Origin: Bartonella bovis 91-4
GTDB lineage: Bacteria > Pseudomonadota > Alphaproteobacteria > Rhizobiales > Rhizobiaceae
Assembly (NCBI RefSeq): GCF_000384965.1
Contig: NZ_CM001844.1
Coordinates: 407,341-471,340 of the forward strand
Direction of reading: 5' to 3'
DNA length: 64,000 nt
The number at the start of each line of letters is the position of its first letter. Position 1 is the stretch's first letter. Shown here in pieces: positions 1-9,291 of the stretch. The translations under genes were made by a program, and so were the position numbers. A model generated the notes under the pieces. It searched no databases. It was not told the origin of the DNA and saw only the letters and a program-made list of their open reading frames with translations.

Positions 1-52
1 AAAACTATAAAAAATAAACTGATGAAGTGATACTTTTGAAATTTTTTTGAAT

Positions 53-61
53 GGGGGGGGG
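53..61 (+). repeat. Nine-G homopolymer tract just upstream of the ComF-like gene
   Basis: An uninterrupted run of nine G residues ends two bases before the ATG at 64. It occupies the position expected for a ribosome binding site and includes the G of an earlier ATG at 51. That earlier ATG is out of frame by one base with the gene; a tract of 8 or 11 G would put it in frame. Such tracts can vary by slippage, but no variation can be shown from one sequence. Confidence 0.8.
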
Positions 62-63
62 AT

Positions 64-810
64 ATGTTGGGTAAATTCATTGAGTACTTAATAACAATTT
101 TATACCCACCGACTTGTCCTGGATGTAAGAAAATTGTTTCTGCTTATAGTACGGTTTGTTCTGATTGTTGGAAAGATTTTCAATTTATTACAAAACCTTA
201 TTGTCCTATTATGGGGATTCCTTTTGCCCATGATATGGGAGAAGGTTTTCTTAGTGGTGAAGCAATTCAAGCTTCTCCTCCTTTTTCACGTGTTCGCTCG
301 GCAGTTGTTCATAAGGGATTAGCGCGACTTTTGACAATCCAATTGAAATATGGCGATCGCCTAGAATTAGCATGTTTTATGTCTAATTGGATGCTACTTG
401 CAGGACGTGAGCTTCTTGATGATTGCGATGTTATTATTCCTATTCCATTGCATTTTCGTCGTTTTTTCTGGCGACGTTATAATCAATCTGCTGAGCTTGC
501 CCGTTATATTGCAGCAGCACGGAAAAAACCTTTCAAGCCTGGCTGGCTTGTTCGTTGTCGGCATACCCGTCCACAGGTTGGTTTATCTGCTAAGGAACGA
601 AAACTCAATGTGCAAAGTGCTTTTAAGATACCATATAAAATTAAAAAGCATTTAAAAGGACGTTCCATTTTGCTGATTGATGATGTTTTGACAACAGGTG
701 TAACTGTAGCAGCTGCTGCTGCAATATTAAAACATGCAGGCGCACAACAAGTTGATGTATTGACATTTTCGCGTGTATTGAAAGACGTTTCTGTTTTGTC
801 TCACTCTTGA
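64..810 (+). CDS. ComF family phosphoribosyltransferase-like protein
   Basis: The 248-residue protein has the two-part layout of the ComF/GntX family. Near residues 18-35 are two CxxC pairs (CPGC and CSDC), a probable zinc ribbon. A type I phosphoribosyltransferase fold follows, with the PRPP-binding loop LLIDDVLTTGVT around residues 203-214. ComF proteins are linked to DNA uptake in competent bacteria, but in most alphaproteobacteria their role is unproven, so no reaction is assigned. The start is the first ATG after the nine-G tract, and the gene lies 43 bases upstream of grxC on the same strand, which suggests cotranscription. Length is normal for the family and there is no sign of decay in the coding part. 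Confidence 0.88.
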   Translation: MLGKFIEYLITILYPPTCPGCKKIVSAYSTVCSDCWKDFQFITKPYCPIMGIPFAHDMGEGFLSGEAIQASPPFSRVRSAVVHKGLARLLTIQLKYGDRLELACFMSNWMLLAGRELLDDCDVIIPIPLHFRRFFWRRYNQSAELARYIAAARKKPFKPGWLVRCRHTRPQVGLSAKERKLNVQSAFKIPYKIKKHLKGRSILLIDDVLTTGVTVAAAAAILKHAGAQQVDVLTFSRVLKDVSVLSHS

Positions 811-853
811 GAAGTGATTAAAGATTGATTATATCAGAAGATATTGGAGAAAT

Positions 854-1114
854 ATGATGAAAGAGATAACACTTTATACACGTCCCGGTTGTCCCTATTG
901 CACAAAAGCGCGTACTTTATTTGATAAAAAAGGCGTCAAATATACAGATATTGATGCATCAACTTCCCTTCGTCAACAAATGGTACAGCGAGCGAATGGG
1001 CGTAATACATTTCCTCAAATTTTTATAGGTGATTATCATGTTGGAGGTTGTGATGATCTTTATGCTTTAGATGCTGAGGGTAAACTCGACAGTTTACTCA
1101 AAAGCACTCAATAG
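854..1114 (+). CDS. grxC: Glutaredoxin 3 (dithiol class)
   Basis: This 86-residue protein is a complete small glutaredoxin. It has the dithiol active site CPYC at about residues 13-16, the cis-proline region NTFPQIFIG near 51-59, and the glutathione-contacting GGCDDL motif near 64-69. Family members reduce protein disulfides and glutathione mixed disulfides in the cytoplasm with electrons from glutathione. A GGAGA ribosome binding site at 846-850 precedes two adjacent ATG codons at 854 and 857; either could be used. It sits directly behind the ComF-like gene and converges with ubiG, 18 bases away. Identification is secure; the number in the grx name follows common usage for this size and motif. 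Confidence 0.93.
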   Translation: MMKEITLYTRPGCPYCTKARTLFDKKGVKYTDIDASTSLRQQMVQRANGRNTFPQIFIGDYHVGGCDDLYALDAEGKLDSLLKSTQ

Positions 1115-1132
1115 TTATTTATTATAGCGTTT

Positions 1133-1879
1133 TTATTCAAACCGTTTTACAAGAAGCATGTAGTTAACGTTCATGTCTTTTGAGCGATTCCAGCTATCAT
1201 TCAATGGATTATAAGTAATGCCAATCTCATCAATAACGGTCAGAGCATTTTGAGATAACAGCTTTTTAAGCTCTTGAGGTTTCAGAAATTTTTTATAGTC
1301 ATGAGTTCCTTTTGGAAGCCAACGTAGAATATATTCAGCGCCAATAATGGCTAGTCCCCAAGCTTTCCATGTACGGTTAAGTGTCGCAACGAACATAAGT
1401 CCTTGTGGTTTGAGCATTCTGGCAGTGGCCGATATGAAGAGATTAACATCGGCAACATGTTCAACAATTTCCATATTGAGGATCACATCAAATTGTTCTT
1501 CTTTATTTGCAAGCGTTTCTGCGGTGGTGGCACGATAGTCAATTGAAAGACCGCTTTGGACTGCATGGGTTTTTGCTACCTCTATATTGGTTTGCGAAGC
1601 ATCGGCTCCTATAATAGTAGCTCCAAGGCGTGCCATTGGCTCACATAACAAACCGCCTCCACAACCAATATCAAGAATCCTCAAACCTTCAAAAGGTGTA
1701 AGGGATATGGGATCGCGATCAAATTCCAGACAGATTTTTTCTTTGATATAAGCAAGGCGTGTTGGATTAAATTGGTGGAGTGGTCGAAATTTGCCTTGTG
1801 GATTCCACCATTCAGAAGCAATTTGTGAAAAATGATCGACTTCACTCTGATCAATCGTAGTATGAGCTTTATTTATCAT
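1133..1879 (-). CDS. ubiG: Ubiquinone biosynthesis O-methyltransferase
   Basis: The protein (248 residues) is a class I SAM-dependent methyltransferase with motif I as [14 protein letters not shown] near residues 68-81. Its N-terminal region ([20 protein letters not shown]) is the signature of UbiG, which carries out both O-methylations in ubiquinone synthesis. The post-I acidic motif and the [10 protein letters not shown] segment are also present. A strong GGAG ribosome binding site precedes the ATG at 1879. The gene is transcribed away from lysC, with 187 bases between the two starts. It links to ubiA and ispB elsewhere in this window as parts of the same quinone pathway. Length is normal. 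Confidence 0.95.
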   Translation of the reverse strand: MINKAHTTIDQSEVDHFSQIASEWWNPQGKFRPLHQFNPTRLAYIKEKICLEFDRDPISLTPFEGLRILDIGCGGGLLCEPMARLGATIIGADASQTNIEVAKTHAVQSGLSIDYRATTAETLANKEEQFDVILNMEIVEHVADVNLFISATARMLKPQGLMFVATLNRTWKAWGLAIIGAEYILRWLPKGTHDYKKFLKPQELKKLLSQNALTVIDEIGITYNPLNDSWNRSKDMNVNYMLLVKRFE

Positions 1880-2066
1880 ATCACTCTCCTTTTATTCTCA
1901 TATTATCAAATCAGGTAGATTTTTATAAAGTCAAGAGTAAGTTAACATAATCATGCTGGGCTTGCGAAAATTATAGATATTGGTTATGTCGAAAGGGAAT
2001 TTGATACGGCGACAGAATCTTATTCTAACTGTCTCATTTGAAATAAGAAACATAAGAGTGTTATAA

Positions 2067-3320
2067 ATGGCACGTATTGTCATGAAATTTGGTGGCACAT
2101 CTGTAGCAAACATTGAGCGTATTCATAATGTTGCTCGACATGTCAAAAGAGAAGTAGATGCTGGTAATGAGATTGCAGTAGTGGTATCTGCAATGGCAGG
2201 TAAAACAAATGAGCTTGTTCAATGGACACGTGAAGCTTCACCAATGCATGATGCTTGTGAATATGATGTAATTGTTTCTTCTGGCGAACAAGTAACGGCG
2301 GGCTTGTTGGCTATTACACTCCAAGCGATGGGGGTGAATGCTCGCTCATGGCTTGGGTGGCAAATCCCTATTTATACTGATAATGTGCATGGGGGTGCAC
2401 GGATTGTAAATATTGATGGATCTTTTTTGATAGAGCGTTTTCAAGAGGGGCAAGTAGCAGTTATTGCTGGTTTTCAAGGATTGGCTCCAAATAATCGAAT
2501 TTCTACCTTGGGGCGCGGTGGGTCAGATACAAGTGCCGTTGCAATAGCGGCGGCTTTGCAAGCTGATCGTTGTGATATTTATACAGATGTAGATGGTGTT
2601 TATACAACTGATCCGCGAATTGAACCTAAAGCACGTCGGTTACCGAAAGTGGCTTTTGAAGAAATGCTTGAAATGGCTTCTCTTGGGGCAAAAGTTTTGC
2701 AAGTTAGGTCTGTTGAATTGGCTATGGTCCATAAAGTTCGTACTTTTGTACGCTCAAGTTTTGAGGATCCCGATGCTGTAGACATGTGCAGTTCAGTTAA
2801 TCCCCCTGGAACACTTATTTGCGATGAGGATGAGATCGTGGAACAACAAAATGTTACTGGTATTGCTTTTGCTAAAGATGAAGCACAAATTTCACTACGC
2901 AGACTGGCAGATCGTCCGGGTATTTCTGCAGCAATTTTTGGTCCTTTGGCTGAAGAGTGTATCAATGTTGATATGATTGTACAGAATATTTCTGAAGACG
3001 GTTCGAAGACTGATATGACTTTTACTGTACCATCAGCTGATGTAGATAAAGCTGTTGCACTTCTTGAGAAAAATCGTGCAGAGATCGGGTTTGATGTTAT
3101 TCAGTCCGAAAGCGATCTTGCAAAGATTTCTGTTATTGGTGTTGGTATGCGCAGTCACGCAGGTGTTGCTGCCACGGCATTTAAGGCTTTAGCTGAAAAA
3201 GGCATTAATATTCAAGCAATTACGACTTCAGAGATTAAGATCTCTGTTTTAATTGATAGTGCTTATACTGAACTTGCAGTAAGAACTTTGCATGCTGTTT
3301 ATGGTCTTGAGATAGGGTAG
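2067..3320 (+). CDS. lysC: Aspartate kinase
   Basis: This 417-residue protein is a full-length aspartokinase. It starts with the amino-acid-kinase motif KFGGTSVAN at residues 7-15 and carries the GRGGSDTSAVA nucleotide-binding segment near 150. Two C-terminal ACT domains (about residues 265-415) normally bind feedback inhibitors such as lysine or threonine. The enzyme phosphorylates aspartate, the first step to lysine, threonine, methionine and diaminopimelate; thrB and thrC of the threonine branch are also in this window. In relatives ptsP usually follows lysC; here there is a gap and then convergent nhaA. I see no leader peptide or lysine riboswitch upstream. Confidence 0.96.
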   Translation: MARIVMKFGGTSVANIERIHNVARHVKREVDAGNEIAVVVSAMAGKTNELVQWTREASPMHDACEYDVIVSSGEQVTAGLLAITLQAMGVNARSWLGWQIPIYTDNVHGGARIVNIDGSFLIERFQEGQVAVIAGFQGLAPNNRISTLGRGGSDTSAVAIAAALQADRCDIYTDVDGVYTTDPRIEPKARRLPKVAFEEMLEMASLGAKVLQVRSVELAMVHKVRTFVRSSFEDPDAVDMCSSVNPPGTLICDEDEIVEQQNVTGIAFAKDEAQISLRRLADRPGISAAIFGPLAEECINVDMIVQNISEDGSKTDMTFTVPSADVDKAVALLEKNRAEIGFDVIQSESDLAKISVIGVGMRSHAGVAATAFKALAEKGINIQAITTSEIKISVLIDSAYTELAVRTLHAVYGLEIG

Positions 3321-3563
3321 GTATTTTTAATTTTAAATATTTTCTGAGGAATTATAGCATAGGTTTTGCATTTACAATAACTGAGAACTTTACTAAACTT
3401 ATTTTTTACATCAGGTTATTATAAGGGCAAAGTTTTTCTCTGTTTTGTTCTAAAAGTATAGAAGAATATCTATTATTGAGTATTATGTAATTTATTTAAT
3501 ATTTAATCAAAAGCTGCATTAATGTGAGTGCAAGTTGTATGCACTTTTTAAAGGTTTTTGTAG

Positions 3564-3583
3564 GTGTAAATTACACTTTTTTT
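3564..3583 (+). terminator. Possible weak terminator of lysC
   Basis: The dyad GTGTAAATTACAC (3564-3576) is followed at once by seven T residues. With a GTGT/ACAC stem and a five-base loop it could act as a weak intrinsic terminator about 240 bases after lysC. The stem is short, so an operator-like palindrome is an equal possibility. Confidence 0.3.
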
Positions 3584-3590
3584 GTCTATG

Positions 3591-3633
3591 ATGAATGACT
3601 ACAATCAGAAATTAATAGTATGCAGTCATTCAT
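3591..3633. repeat. Perfect 10-bp inverted repeat between convergent genes
   Basis: ATGAATGACT at 3591-3600 is the exact reverse complement of AGTCATTCAT at 3624-3633, with a 23-base loop. It sits between the ends of lysC and nhaA. It has no T tract, so it may be an mRNA-end stabiliser, a protein site, or chance. Confidence 0.6.
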
Positions 3634-3697
3634 TGAAATGTAATTAAAACTTAGACTGCTCTCAAAAGTTTAGCTTAAGTGAGAGGCTATAGTTTGG

Positions 3698-5059
3698 TTA
3701 ATTGCGATTTGTGGCATGCTTTTTATTATTTTTGATGTATAAAAGTCCGTATCCAAGGCCAATAAGGGCAGAAAGGCCAGATCCGCAAAGTACACCAATT
3801 TTTGCAGAATCAAGTTGAACAACATCTTTAAAAGCAAGCATTGAAACAAAGATTGACATTGTAAAGCCGATACCTGCTAAAAATCCAATTAGTAATATGC
3901 CTGTCCACGCTACATTAGGAGGAAGGCGGCATAGACCTGATTTTACTGCCAAATAGCTAGCTGCCATAATACCAAATGGTTTACCGATGCATAGACCAAT
4001 GATAATGCCGAGAACGATCAAGGATGATTTATCGGAAGAGAGGTCAAAGTTTGCAAAGTTAACGCCAGCATTTGCGAAAGCAAAAATTGGCATTACACCA
4101 TACGCTACCCATGGGTGTAATGCTTTTTGAACCCGTGTTACAGGTGCGATTATATCACGTTGTCCTCTACGCACTTTTTTTAATGTGGTTGAGATATGAT
4201 GAAGATCTGTGCTTGTGTTTTTTTCTTGAAGCGCTTCAACCGCGTTGCTTAGCATTGTAAGCGGAGCTACAAGATTACGGGTAGGTAAAACTGGGGTCAT
4301 CATACCTAAAATCACGCCAGCGAGTGATGGATGAGCACCTGTTATCATTAGCCCCCACCAAATAATTGCACCTGGTAAAATATAGAGCCAGGCTGATGCA
4401 AATCCAATCCATTGAAAAAATAAGACTAAGACAATCCCTGCTATTGCAATGACTAAACCACTGGGATCTAAATTAGTTGAATAGAAAAAAGCAATGATAA
4501 GAACAGCAATAATATCATCAATAATTGCTAATGATAAAAGAATAATATGAAGATTAGAAGGAATTGCTTTCCCAAGAAGAGCGAGAATACCTAGTGCAAA
4601 AGCAATATCAGTGGCTGTCGGTACAGCCCAACCATAAGTATGCCCCCCATTTAAGTTGATGCTGAGATAAATAATTGCAGGAAGACAAACTCCACCTATT
4701 GCTGCTACAATTGGTAAAATTGCTTGTTTAAAATTAGCAAGAGCACCTTCGTGAATTTCACGCCGAATTTCCATTCCTGCTACGAGAAAAAACACAGTCA
4801 TAAGAGCATCATTAATCCAAAAATGTAAATCCCATGATAGGTTAAAATAACCAAAGTTAAAGCCAAGAGGTGTATGCCAGAGTGCTTCATAGGAAGAAGA
4901 ATATTTAGAATTGGCAAGTATAAGCGCAGTTGCAGCTGCCAACAAAAGAACAATACCACTTACAGCTTCGATGTGGAGAAAACGCTCAATTGCAGAGAGT
5001 GCTCGATTTGTGACGAGAGAAGCTTTATTTGGTAAGCGATTTGAGGATAAATCAGGCAT
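3698..5059 (-). CDS. nhaA: Na+/H+ antiporter NhaA
   Basis: This 453-residue inner-membrane protein has about twelve hydrophobic segments and the NhaA hallmark AIIDDIIAVLIIA, whose paired aspartates bind the transported ions. It also has the family motifs WHTPLGF near residue 61 and PTATDIAFALGIL near 147. The protein exports sodium in exchange for protons and helps control internal pH. The C-terminus is longer than in E. coli NhaA, ending in a charged tail. A GGAG site stands seven bases before the ATG. It is monocistronic by appearance, convergent with lysC and followed upstream by the same-strand unknown gene at 5207-6901. Confidence 0.95.
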   Translation of the reverse strand: MPDLSSNRLPNKASLVTNRALSAIERFLHIEAVSGIVLLLAAATALILANSKYSSSYEALWHTPLGFNFGYFNLSWDLHFWINDALMTVFFLVAGMEIRREIHEGALANFKQAILPIVAAIGGVCLPAIIYLSINLNGGHTYGWAVPTATDIAFALGILALLGKAIPSNLHIILLSLAIIDDIIAVLIIAFFYSTNLDPSGLVIAIAGIVLVLFFQWIGFASAWLYILPGAIIWWGLMITGAHPSLAGVILGMMTPVLPTRNLVAPLTMLSNAVEALQEKNTSTDLHHISTTLKKVRRGQRDIIAPVTRVQKALHPWVAYGVMPIFAFANAGVNFANFDLSSDKSSLIVLGIIIGLCIGKPFGIMAASYLAVKSGLCRLPPNVAWTGILLIGFLAGIGFTMSIFVSMLAFKDVVQLDSAKIGVLCGSGLSALIGLGYGLLYIKNNKKHATNRN

Positions 5060-5206
5060 AAAATAACTCCAAATATCAATTTACTCATATATGCTTTATT
5101 TATAAGCTATTCTATGGGGCGCTTATAGTGTTATATGAAGAAAAAAAAGGGGATGATAATTCTCCAATTAAAAAAAGAGCTACCAGTTTTAAAATCAATT
5201 ATGTTT

Positions 5207-6901
5207 TTAATGAGATGCTTCATTTTTAACAGTGAACCTCATTTTATTAAGAACAGCTGATAGATTATTATTTTGCAAAGCGATTTCGAGATCAGATGCT
5301 GTAAGCCTTTTGTTATCTTTTGTTGCTATTTTTATTTTTAATGTTTGTGGATTTCTAGCAAAATTGCCGAGAGCTTTGGAGATATTTTCAGCTTCATCAT
5401 GATTTTTTAACAGTATTTTGGGGCTTTGAGTCATGATTAAATAAAAAGTATCATAAAGTTCTTGTTTGATATTGTGTTTATTATCGTTAAGACTTTGTGC
5501 AAGATAAGAAAAGATTTTATCAATGAGACCAGAGTCTGTATAAGATATATCAATTTCACTGATGCCAAGATTTTGAGAGGCAGCAATGATTGCGTCTTTT
5601 TGACCTGAGAAGAATGCTTTATCAATATCAACAATTTTAGCTGAGATTTTTCCAGACCCAATGTTTTGAATGGTGAAAGACATTGCATTAAGTGAAAGGA
5701 TACACTCTTTTTCATTATAAGAAATGTCAAGTTTTCCTGAAACATCCAAGTTCTCAAAGCCTGTGTTTTTAAGAAGATCTAAGTTTTTTCTTTCTATTTT
5801 TTTAGGTAAGATTGAAAGGCCATTAAGAGAGAGCAAAAGATTTTCTGGTATGGCCTGTTGCCATTGGTTTGATTTTAATTGGAATGATTCAAGGGTTGTC
5901 TTTATTTGCGGTACGTCAATAACTATTTTATCAGTTTTAGCATCAATTGATGTAATAGCCGAAAGAACAGCTATAAGAAGGGCATTTTGTTCTGTCTGAC
6001 TATTTGTTTTTTTTGCGCTAAGGTAGGCTTGAATAAGTTTTTCAAGAGGCTGTTCGAGCGACTGCATTTTTAAGCCAGATGTTTCAAATTTTCCAAAAGA
6101 GAAAGAAGCGTTTCTTTCTTCTCCTTCAAAAACATCAACTACTGTATTACCCAATGTAATAGGACCAATAACGGTTTTGTTTTGATTTTTGACGCTGTTT
6201 TTACCAGAAATGATAGAATAAGCATAACCCACATCAATGTTATGGGCTTTTATTGGGTTACTTTTAGCTGTTAGATATATCTGTTTTGTACCATCTGCAG
6301 CTATCTTTGCAAGACTCATATTAGTGGTTATATCTTTGATACTAACAGAATGAATACGGCCGTTTTTGAGATTAGAAAGTTGGAAATCCTTTATAATAGT
6401 TTTTTCGGGTGGTTTATTCTCATTCTCTATGGAAAGTAATATATCTGGTGCATTAATTAATGAAATATCAATACGCATAAGCGATTGCAAAAAGGAAGAC
6501 GTGATTGTAGTATTTTTGTGTTTTAAGGATACGTTATTAATAGAAATTTTGGGGACTTGTAGACGGAAATTCTTATACGTTAAATCAATATTATAAAGTG
6601 TAAAAACTCCAGGAATGAAAGCGATAGGGGGGCGTCCTGAAATAGCACCAATTTTAAGTGATGTATCAGCTGGAGTTGGGACAGTGACATTGGTCAAGTT
6701 GATTTTACCTAAAATACTAACTTCGGATGTTTCTGCATTGATAGAGCGACGGGCTATTTCTTTTTTTACAAAGCTATCAAGGTGGGGTTTTGCCATATAA
6801 AAACCACCAATAGCTATGATTGTTAAAATAGCAACAAATCCAATAACATACGTCAACCAATATTTTAGGTTATTGTGATACCAACTATTAAAATTGATCA
6901 T
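5207..6901 (-). CDS. Membrane-anchored protein of unknown function
   Basis: I do not recognise this 564-residue protein. It has a short polar N-terminus, one strong hydrophobic segment (about residues 15-38, with the run IGFVAILTIIAIGG), and then a long hydrophilic region without cysteine motifs. The repeating pattern of short alternating strands (for example INLTNVTVPTPADTSLKIG) resembles the extended beta-rich periplasmic parts of AsmA-like or DUF748-like proteins. That is an impression of style, not a match. I chose the ATG at 6901, behind an AAGAGAAA stretch; a GTG at 6925 would add eight residues. It is divergent from the transporter at 7258. The reading frame is intact over 1.7 kb, so it is very probably expressed. 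Confidence 0.75.
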   Translation of the reverse strand: MINFNSWYHNNLKYWLTYVIGFVAILTIIAIGGFYMAKPHLDSFVKKEIARRSINAETSEVSILGKINLTNVTVPTPADTSLKIGAISGRPPIAFIPGVFTLYNIDLTYKNFRLQVPKISINNVSLKHKNTTITSSFLQSLMRIDISLINAPDILLSIENENKPPEKTIIKDFQLSNLKNGRIHSVSIKDITTNMSLAKIAADGTKQIYLTAKSNPIKAHNIDVGYAYSIISGKNSVKNQNKTVIGPITLGNTVVDVFEGEERNASFSFGKFETSGLKMQSLEQPLEKLIQAYLSAKKTNSQTEQNALLIAVLSAITSIDAKTDKIVIDVPQIKTTLESFQLKSNQWQQAIPENLLLSLNGLSILPKKIERKNLDLLKNTGFENLDVSGKLDISYNEKECILSLNAMSFTIQNIGSGKISAKIVDIDKAFFSGQKDAIIAASQNLGISEIDISYTDSGLIDKIFSYLAQSLNDNKHNIKQELYDTFYLIMTQSPKILLKNHDEAENISKALGNFARNPQTLKIKIATKDNKRLTASDLEIALQNNNLSAVLNKMRFTVKNEASH

Positions 6902-7257
6902 TATTTTCTCTTTCAGTTTTGTCACTATAATGCTGAGAGTATAAATAAATTTCTTAAGTAATGATAAAAGCTCAGATATGATGTGCCAACAAATATCTAT
7001 CTATTTCTTTCGATGTAAGATCATCATAATTTTTTTTTCAACAAGCTTTTATCAACTGTCACCAGTTTTTTTAATCTTTTGCATAAAACTATAATCAATG
7101 AATAAGGAATTATGCACTAATTATGACCTTATTTGTCATGTTTAATCATTTTTAAGTAGTAATCAATGTGTCGTTTTTTTGTGTCACAGACTACAGGAAC
7201 GATTAAAGGGAATATATGATGTTGGTGATTGTAAGCTGACAAGGAGTTGTTGGTATT
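6902..7257. promoter_or_regulatory. Divergent promoter region
   Basis: These 356 bases separate the start of the unknown membrane protein (minus strand) from the start of the SLC13-like transporter (plus strand), so they must hold both promoters. A perfect 7-bp dyad, TGCATAA (7080-7086) with TTATGCA (7110-7116), lies in the middle and could be an operator. No gene is visible. Confidence 0.45.
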
Positions 7258-9030
7258 ATGACAGAAGATCAAATAATGGCTTTTTCTATTATTGGTCTCA
7301 TGATGGCTGTTTTTATTTGGGGTCGATTTCGTTATGATATCGTTGCTGTTTGTACATTATTAATTGCTTGCACTCTCGGTCTTGTTAATCCGAAGGAAGC
7401 ATTTAGCGGTTTTAGTAGTGATATTGTTATTATCGTAGGTAGCGCGTTTATAATCAGCACAGTTATATCGCGCTCTGGTATTATGGAATATATTATTCAA
7501 CGAATGTGGCCTGATGTAAAGTCAGTAAAACTTCAATTAGCTTTTTTAGTTATTTCTGTTGTGTTTTTATCAATGTTTGTTAAAAACATTGGTGCTTTAG
7601 CTATTATGCTTCCGCTTGCTTTCCAACTTGCTCGTCGTTCTCAGATTTCACCATCTGCGTTTTTGATGCCAATGGCATTTGGCTCTTTGTTAGGTGGTTT
7701 AATGACGCAGATAGGCACTTCCCCCAATATTGTTGTTTCAGCTATGCGAGAACGTTTAGAGGGAATCCCTTTCACTATGTTTGATTTTATGCCGGTTGGC
7801 GCAACAATTGCCGCTATTGGGGTTTTTTATTTGGTATTTTTTTCTTGGCGTTTACCTATCCGTACGCATTCAAGCCCATCATTTGATGATGCTGTTGATA
7901 TTTGTAATTATGTTTCAGAAGTCCGTATTCCCGTTCATTCTCCCATTGTGGGAAAAACTATTATTGATCTTATTAAGCCATCAGGCGGCGAAGTTATGGT
8001 TATTCAGGTTATTAGAAATAAAGTATCCATTTCGCCATTACCAGATTTTGTTTTTGCCAAGGATGATACTATTTTACTGGAAGGCTCACATACAGGGCTA
8101 GACACTGTGATTAATTCAGCTCGCTTAGAATTTGCTACTGGTCGTACTCTTTCCATAAGCGATAAAGGTAGTCATCTTGATATTGTTGAGGCTGTTATTA
8201 CAGATAATTCTCCTCTTATTGGTATTAGCGCTAAAAGGCTTTCGTTGTTTGATCGTTATGATGTAAATTTACTTGCTTTAAGTCGTCAATGTGAAAGGGT
8301 ACGTGGTAGGCTTGGCGATATTGTTTTTCGTCTCGGAGATGTAATTGTTTTGCAGGGGCAGGATATGGTTATTCCCAGCTTGTTACGGGAATTGAAATGT
8401 CTTCCTTTAGCAAAACGCAATATCATGTTCGGTAATTTACGCCACGGTCTTATGTCTTTAGCTATTTTATTTATAGCAATTATTACGACAGTTTTTCAAA
8501 TTGTTCCGGTTGCATTTTCTTTTTTTTCTGCAGCTATTGCAATGGTTGTTTTTCGAATTCTTCCGATGCGTGATTTGTACCATGCTTTAGATGGACAAAT
8601 ATTGGTGCTATTGGCAACTCTTATTCCAGTAAGCGAAATATTGGAAAAAACAGGGTGCACAGATTTAATTGGTTGTTGGCTTAGCCAAGTGGCTGTATTT
8701 TTACCACCATCTGGTGCATTAGCACTTATTTTGGTTACAGCAATGCTGATAACGCCATTTTTAAATAATGCAGCAACAGTAATGGTTATAGCGCCAATCG
8801 CGTCAAGTTTTGCTCATTCTCTTCATTATAAACCTGAGGCTTTTCTAATGGCTGTTGCGATAGGCGCTGGGTGTGATTTTCTTACGCCTATTGGACATCA
8901 ATGTACTATGTTAGTAATGGGGCCGGGTGGTTATCGTTTTAGTGATTATGCACGTTTTGGTGCTCCGTTGGCAGTGTTGATAGCAATTGTTGCGGTTCCA
9001 ATGTTAATGTGGATTTGGCCATTACAATAG
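7258..9030 (+). CDS. SLC13/ArsB-like permease with two TrkA-C (RCK_C) domains
   Basis: This 590-residue protein has the architecture of SLC13-type anion permeases. A hydrophobic N-terminal half (residues about 5-205) includes GSLLGGLMTQIGTSPN, the helical-hairpin motif. Two cytoplasmic RCK_C/TrkA-C domains follow (about 215-295 and 300-380), and a second hydrophobic half ends the protein with ITPFLNNAATVMVIAPIA and a matching PIGHQ motif. Such proteins move sulfate, dicarboxylates or similar anions; the substrate cannot be read from the sequence. An AAGGAG site lies 11 bases before the ATG, slightly far. The gene is not in an operon: about 1 kb without clear genes follows. Confidence 0.88.
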   Translation: MTEDQIMAFSIIGLMMAVFIWGRFRYDIVAVCTLLIACTLGLVNPKEAFSGFSSDIVIIVGSAFIISTVISRSGIMEYIIQRMWPDVKSVKLQLAFLVISVVFLSMFVKNIGALAIMLPLAFQLARRSQISPSAFLMPMAFGSLLGGLMTQIGTSPNIVVSAMRERLEGIPFTMFDFMPVGATIAAIGVFYLVFFSWRLPIRTHSSPSFDDAVDICNYVSEVRIPVHSPIVGKTIIDLIKPSGGEVMVIQVIRNKVSISPLPDFVFAKDDTILLEGSHTGLDTVINSARLEFATGRTLSISDKGSHLDIVEAVITDNSPLIGISAKRLSLFDRYDVNLLALSRQCERVRGRLGDIVFRLGDVIVLQGQDMVIPSLLRELKCLPLAKRNIMFGNLRHGLMSLAILFIAIITTVFQIVPVAFSFFSAAIAMVVFRILPMRDLYHALDGQILVLLATLIPVSEILEKTGCTDLIGCWLSQVAVFLPPSGALALILVTAMLITPFLNNAATVMVIAPIASSFAHSLHYKPEAFLMAVAIGAGCDFLTPIGHQCTMLVMGPGGYRFSDYARFGAPLAVLIAIVAVPMLMWIWPLQ

Positions 9031-9129
9031 AACGATAGGAGAACCTTTAAATAGATTTTTTACTAGAATAAAAATAGGTGGAAAAGCTATGTTTTACGCA
9101 GAGATATTGTTAGGATGGGGGGATTTATT

Positions 9130-9291
9130 ATGATAAAGCGCAAGCGTTTTCTTAGCATTGTGGCAACGTTTGTTTATTTTTCTCCAGACATTCTCAATTA
9201 TGAAAAGCTGGTCATGTATAAATTAATAAGGATTTTAATGAACACTTTAATTGTAATATTAGCAGAGATGAGGATGATGTTTGTTGGTTAA
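9130..9291 (+). CDS. Possible small secreted or membrane peptide, or gene remnant
   Basis: This 53-codon ORF follows a G-rich AGGATGGGGGG stretch (ending 8 bases before the ATG) that could bind the ribosome. Its start, MIKRKRFLSIVATFVYF, has the positive-then-hydrophobic pattern of a signal peptide, and a second hydrophobic stretch (ILMNTLIVILAEM) follows. It may be the surviving N-terminus of a lost exported protein. No homology is known to me, and an ORF this size can arise by chance in AT-rich DNA. Confidence 0.25.
   Translation: MIKRKRFLSIVATFVYFSPDILNYEKLVMYKLIRILMNTLIVILAEMRMMFVG

Larger units (their letters stand above)
3321..3697. other. Gene-free interval between convergent lysC and nhaA
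   Basis: These 377 AT-rich bases hold no supported gene. They contain a short dyad followed by a T tract (3562-3583) and a perfect 10-bp inverted repeat (3591-3633). Both lie where terminators for the two convergent genes would be expected. I looked for a ptsP remnant because ptsP commonly follows lysC in this order, but found no recognisable motif. Confidence 0.7.

Noticed and set aside
1931..2113. 60-codon minus-strand ORF overlapping the lysC start
   Set aside because: It covers the lysC promoter and start in antisense and has no supporting signals.
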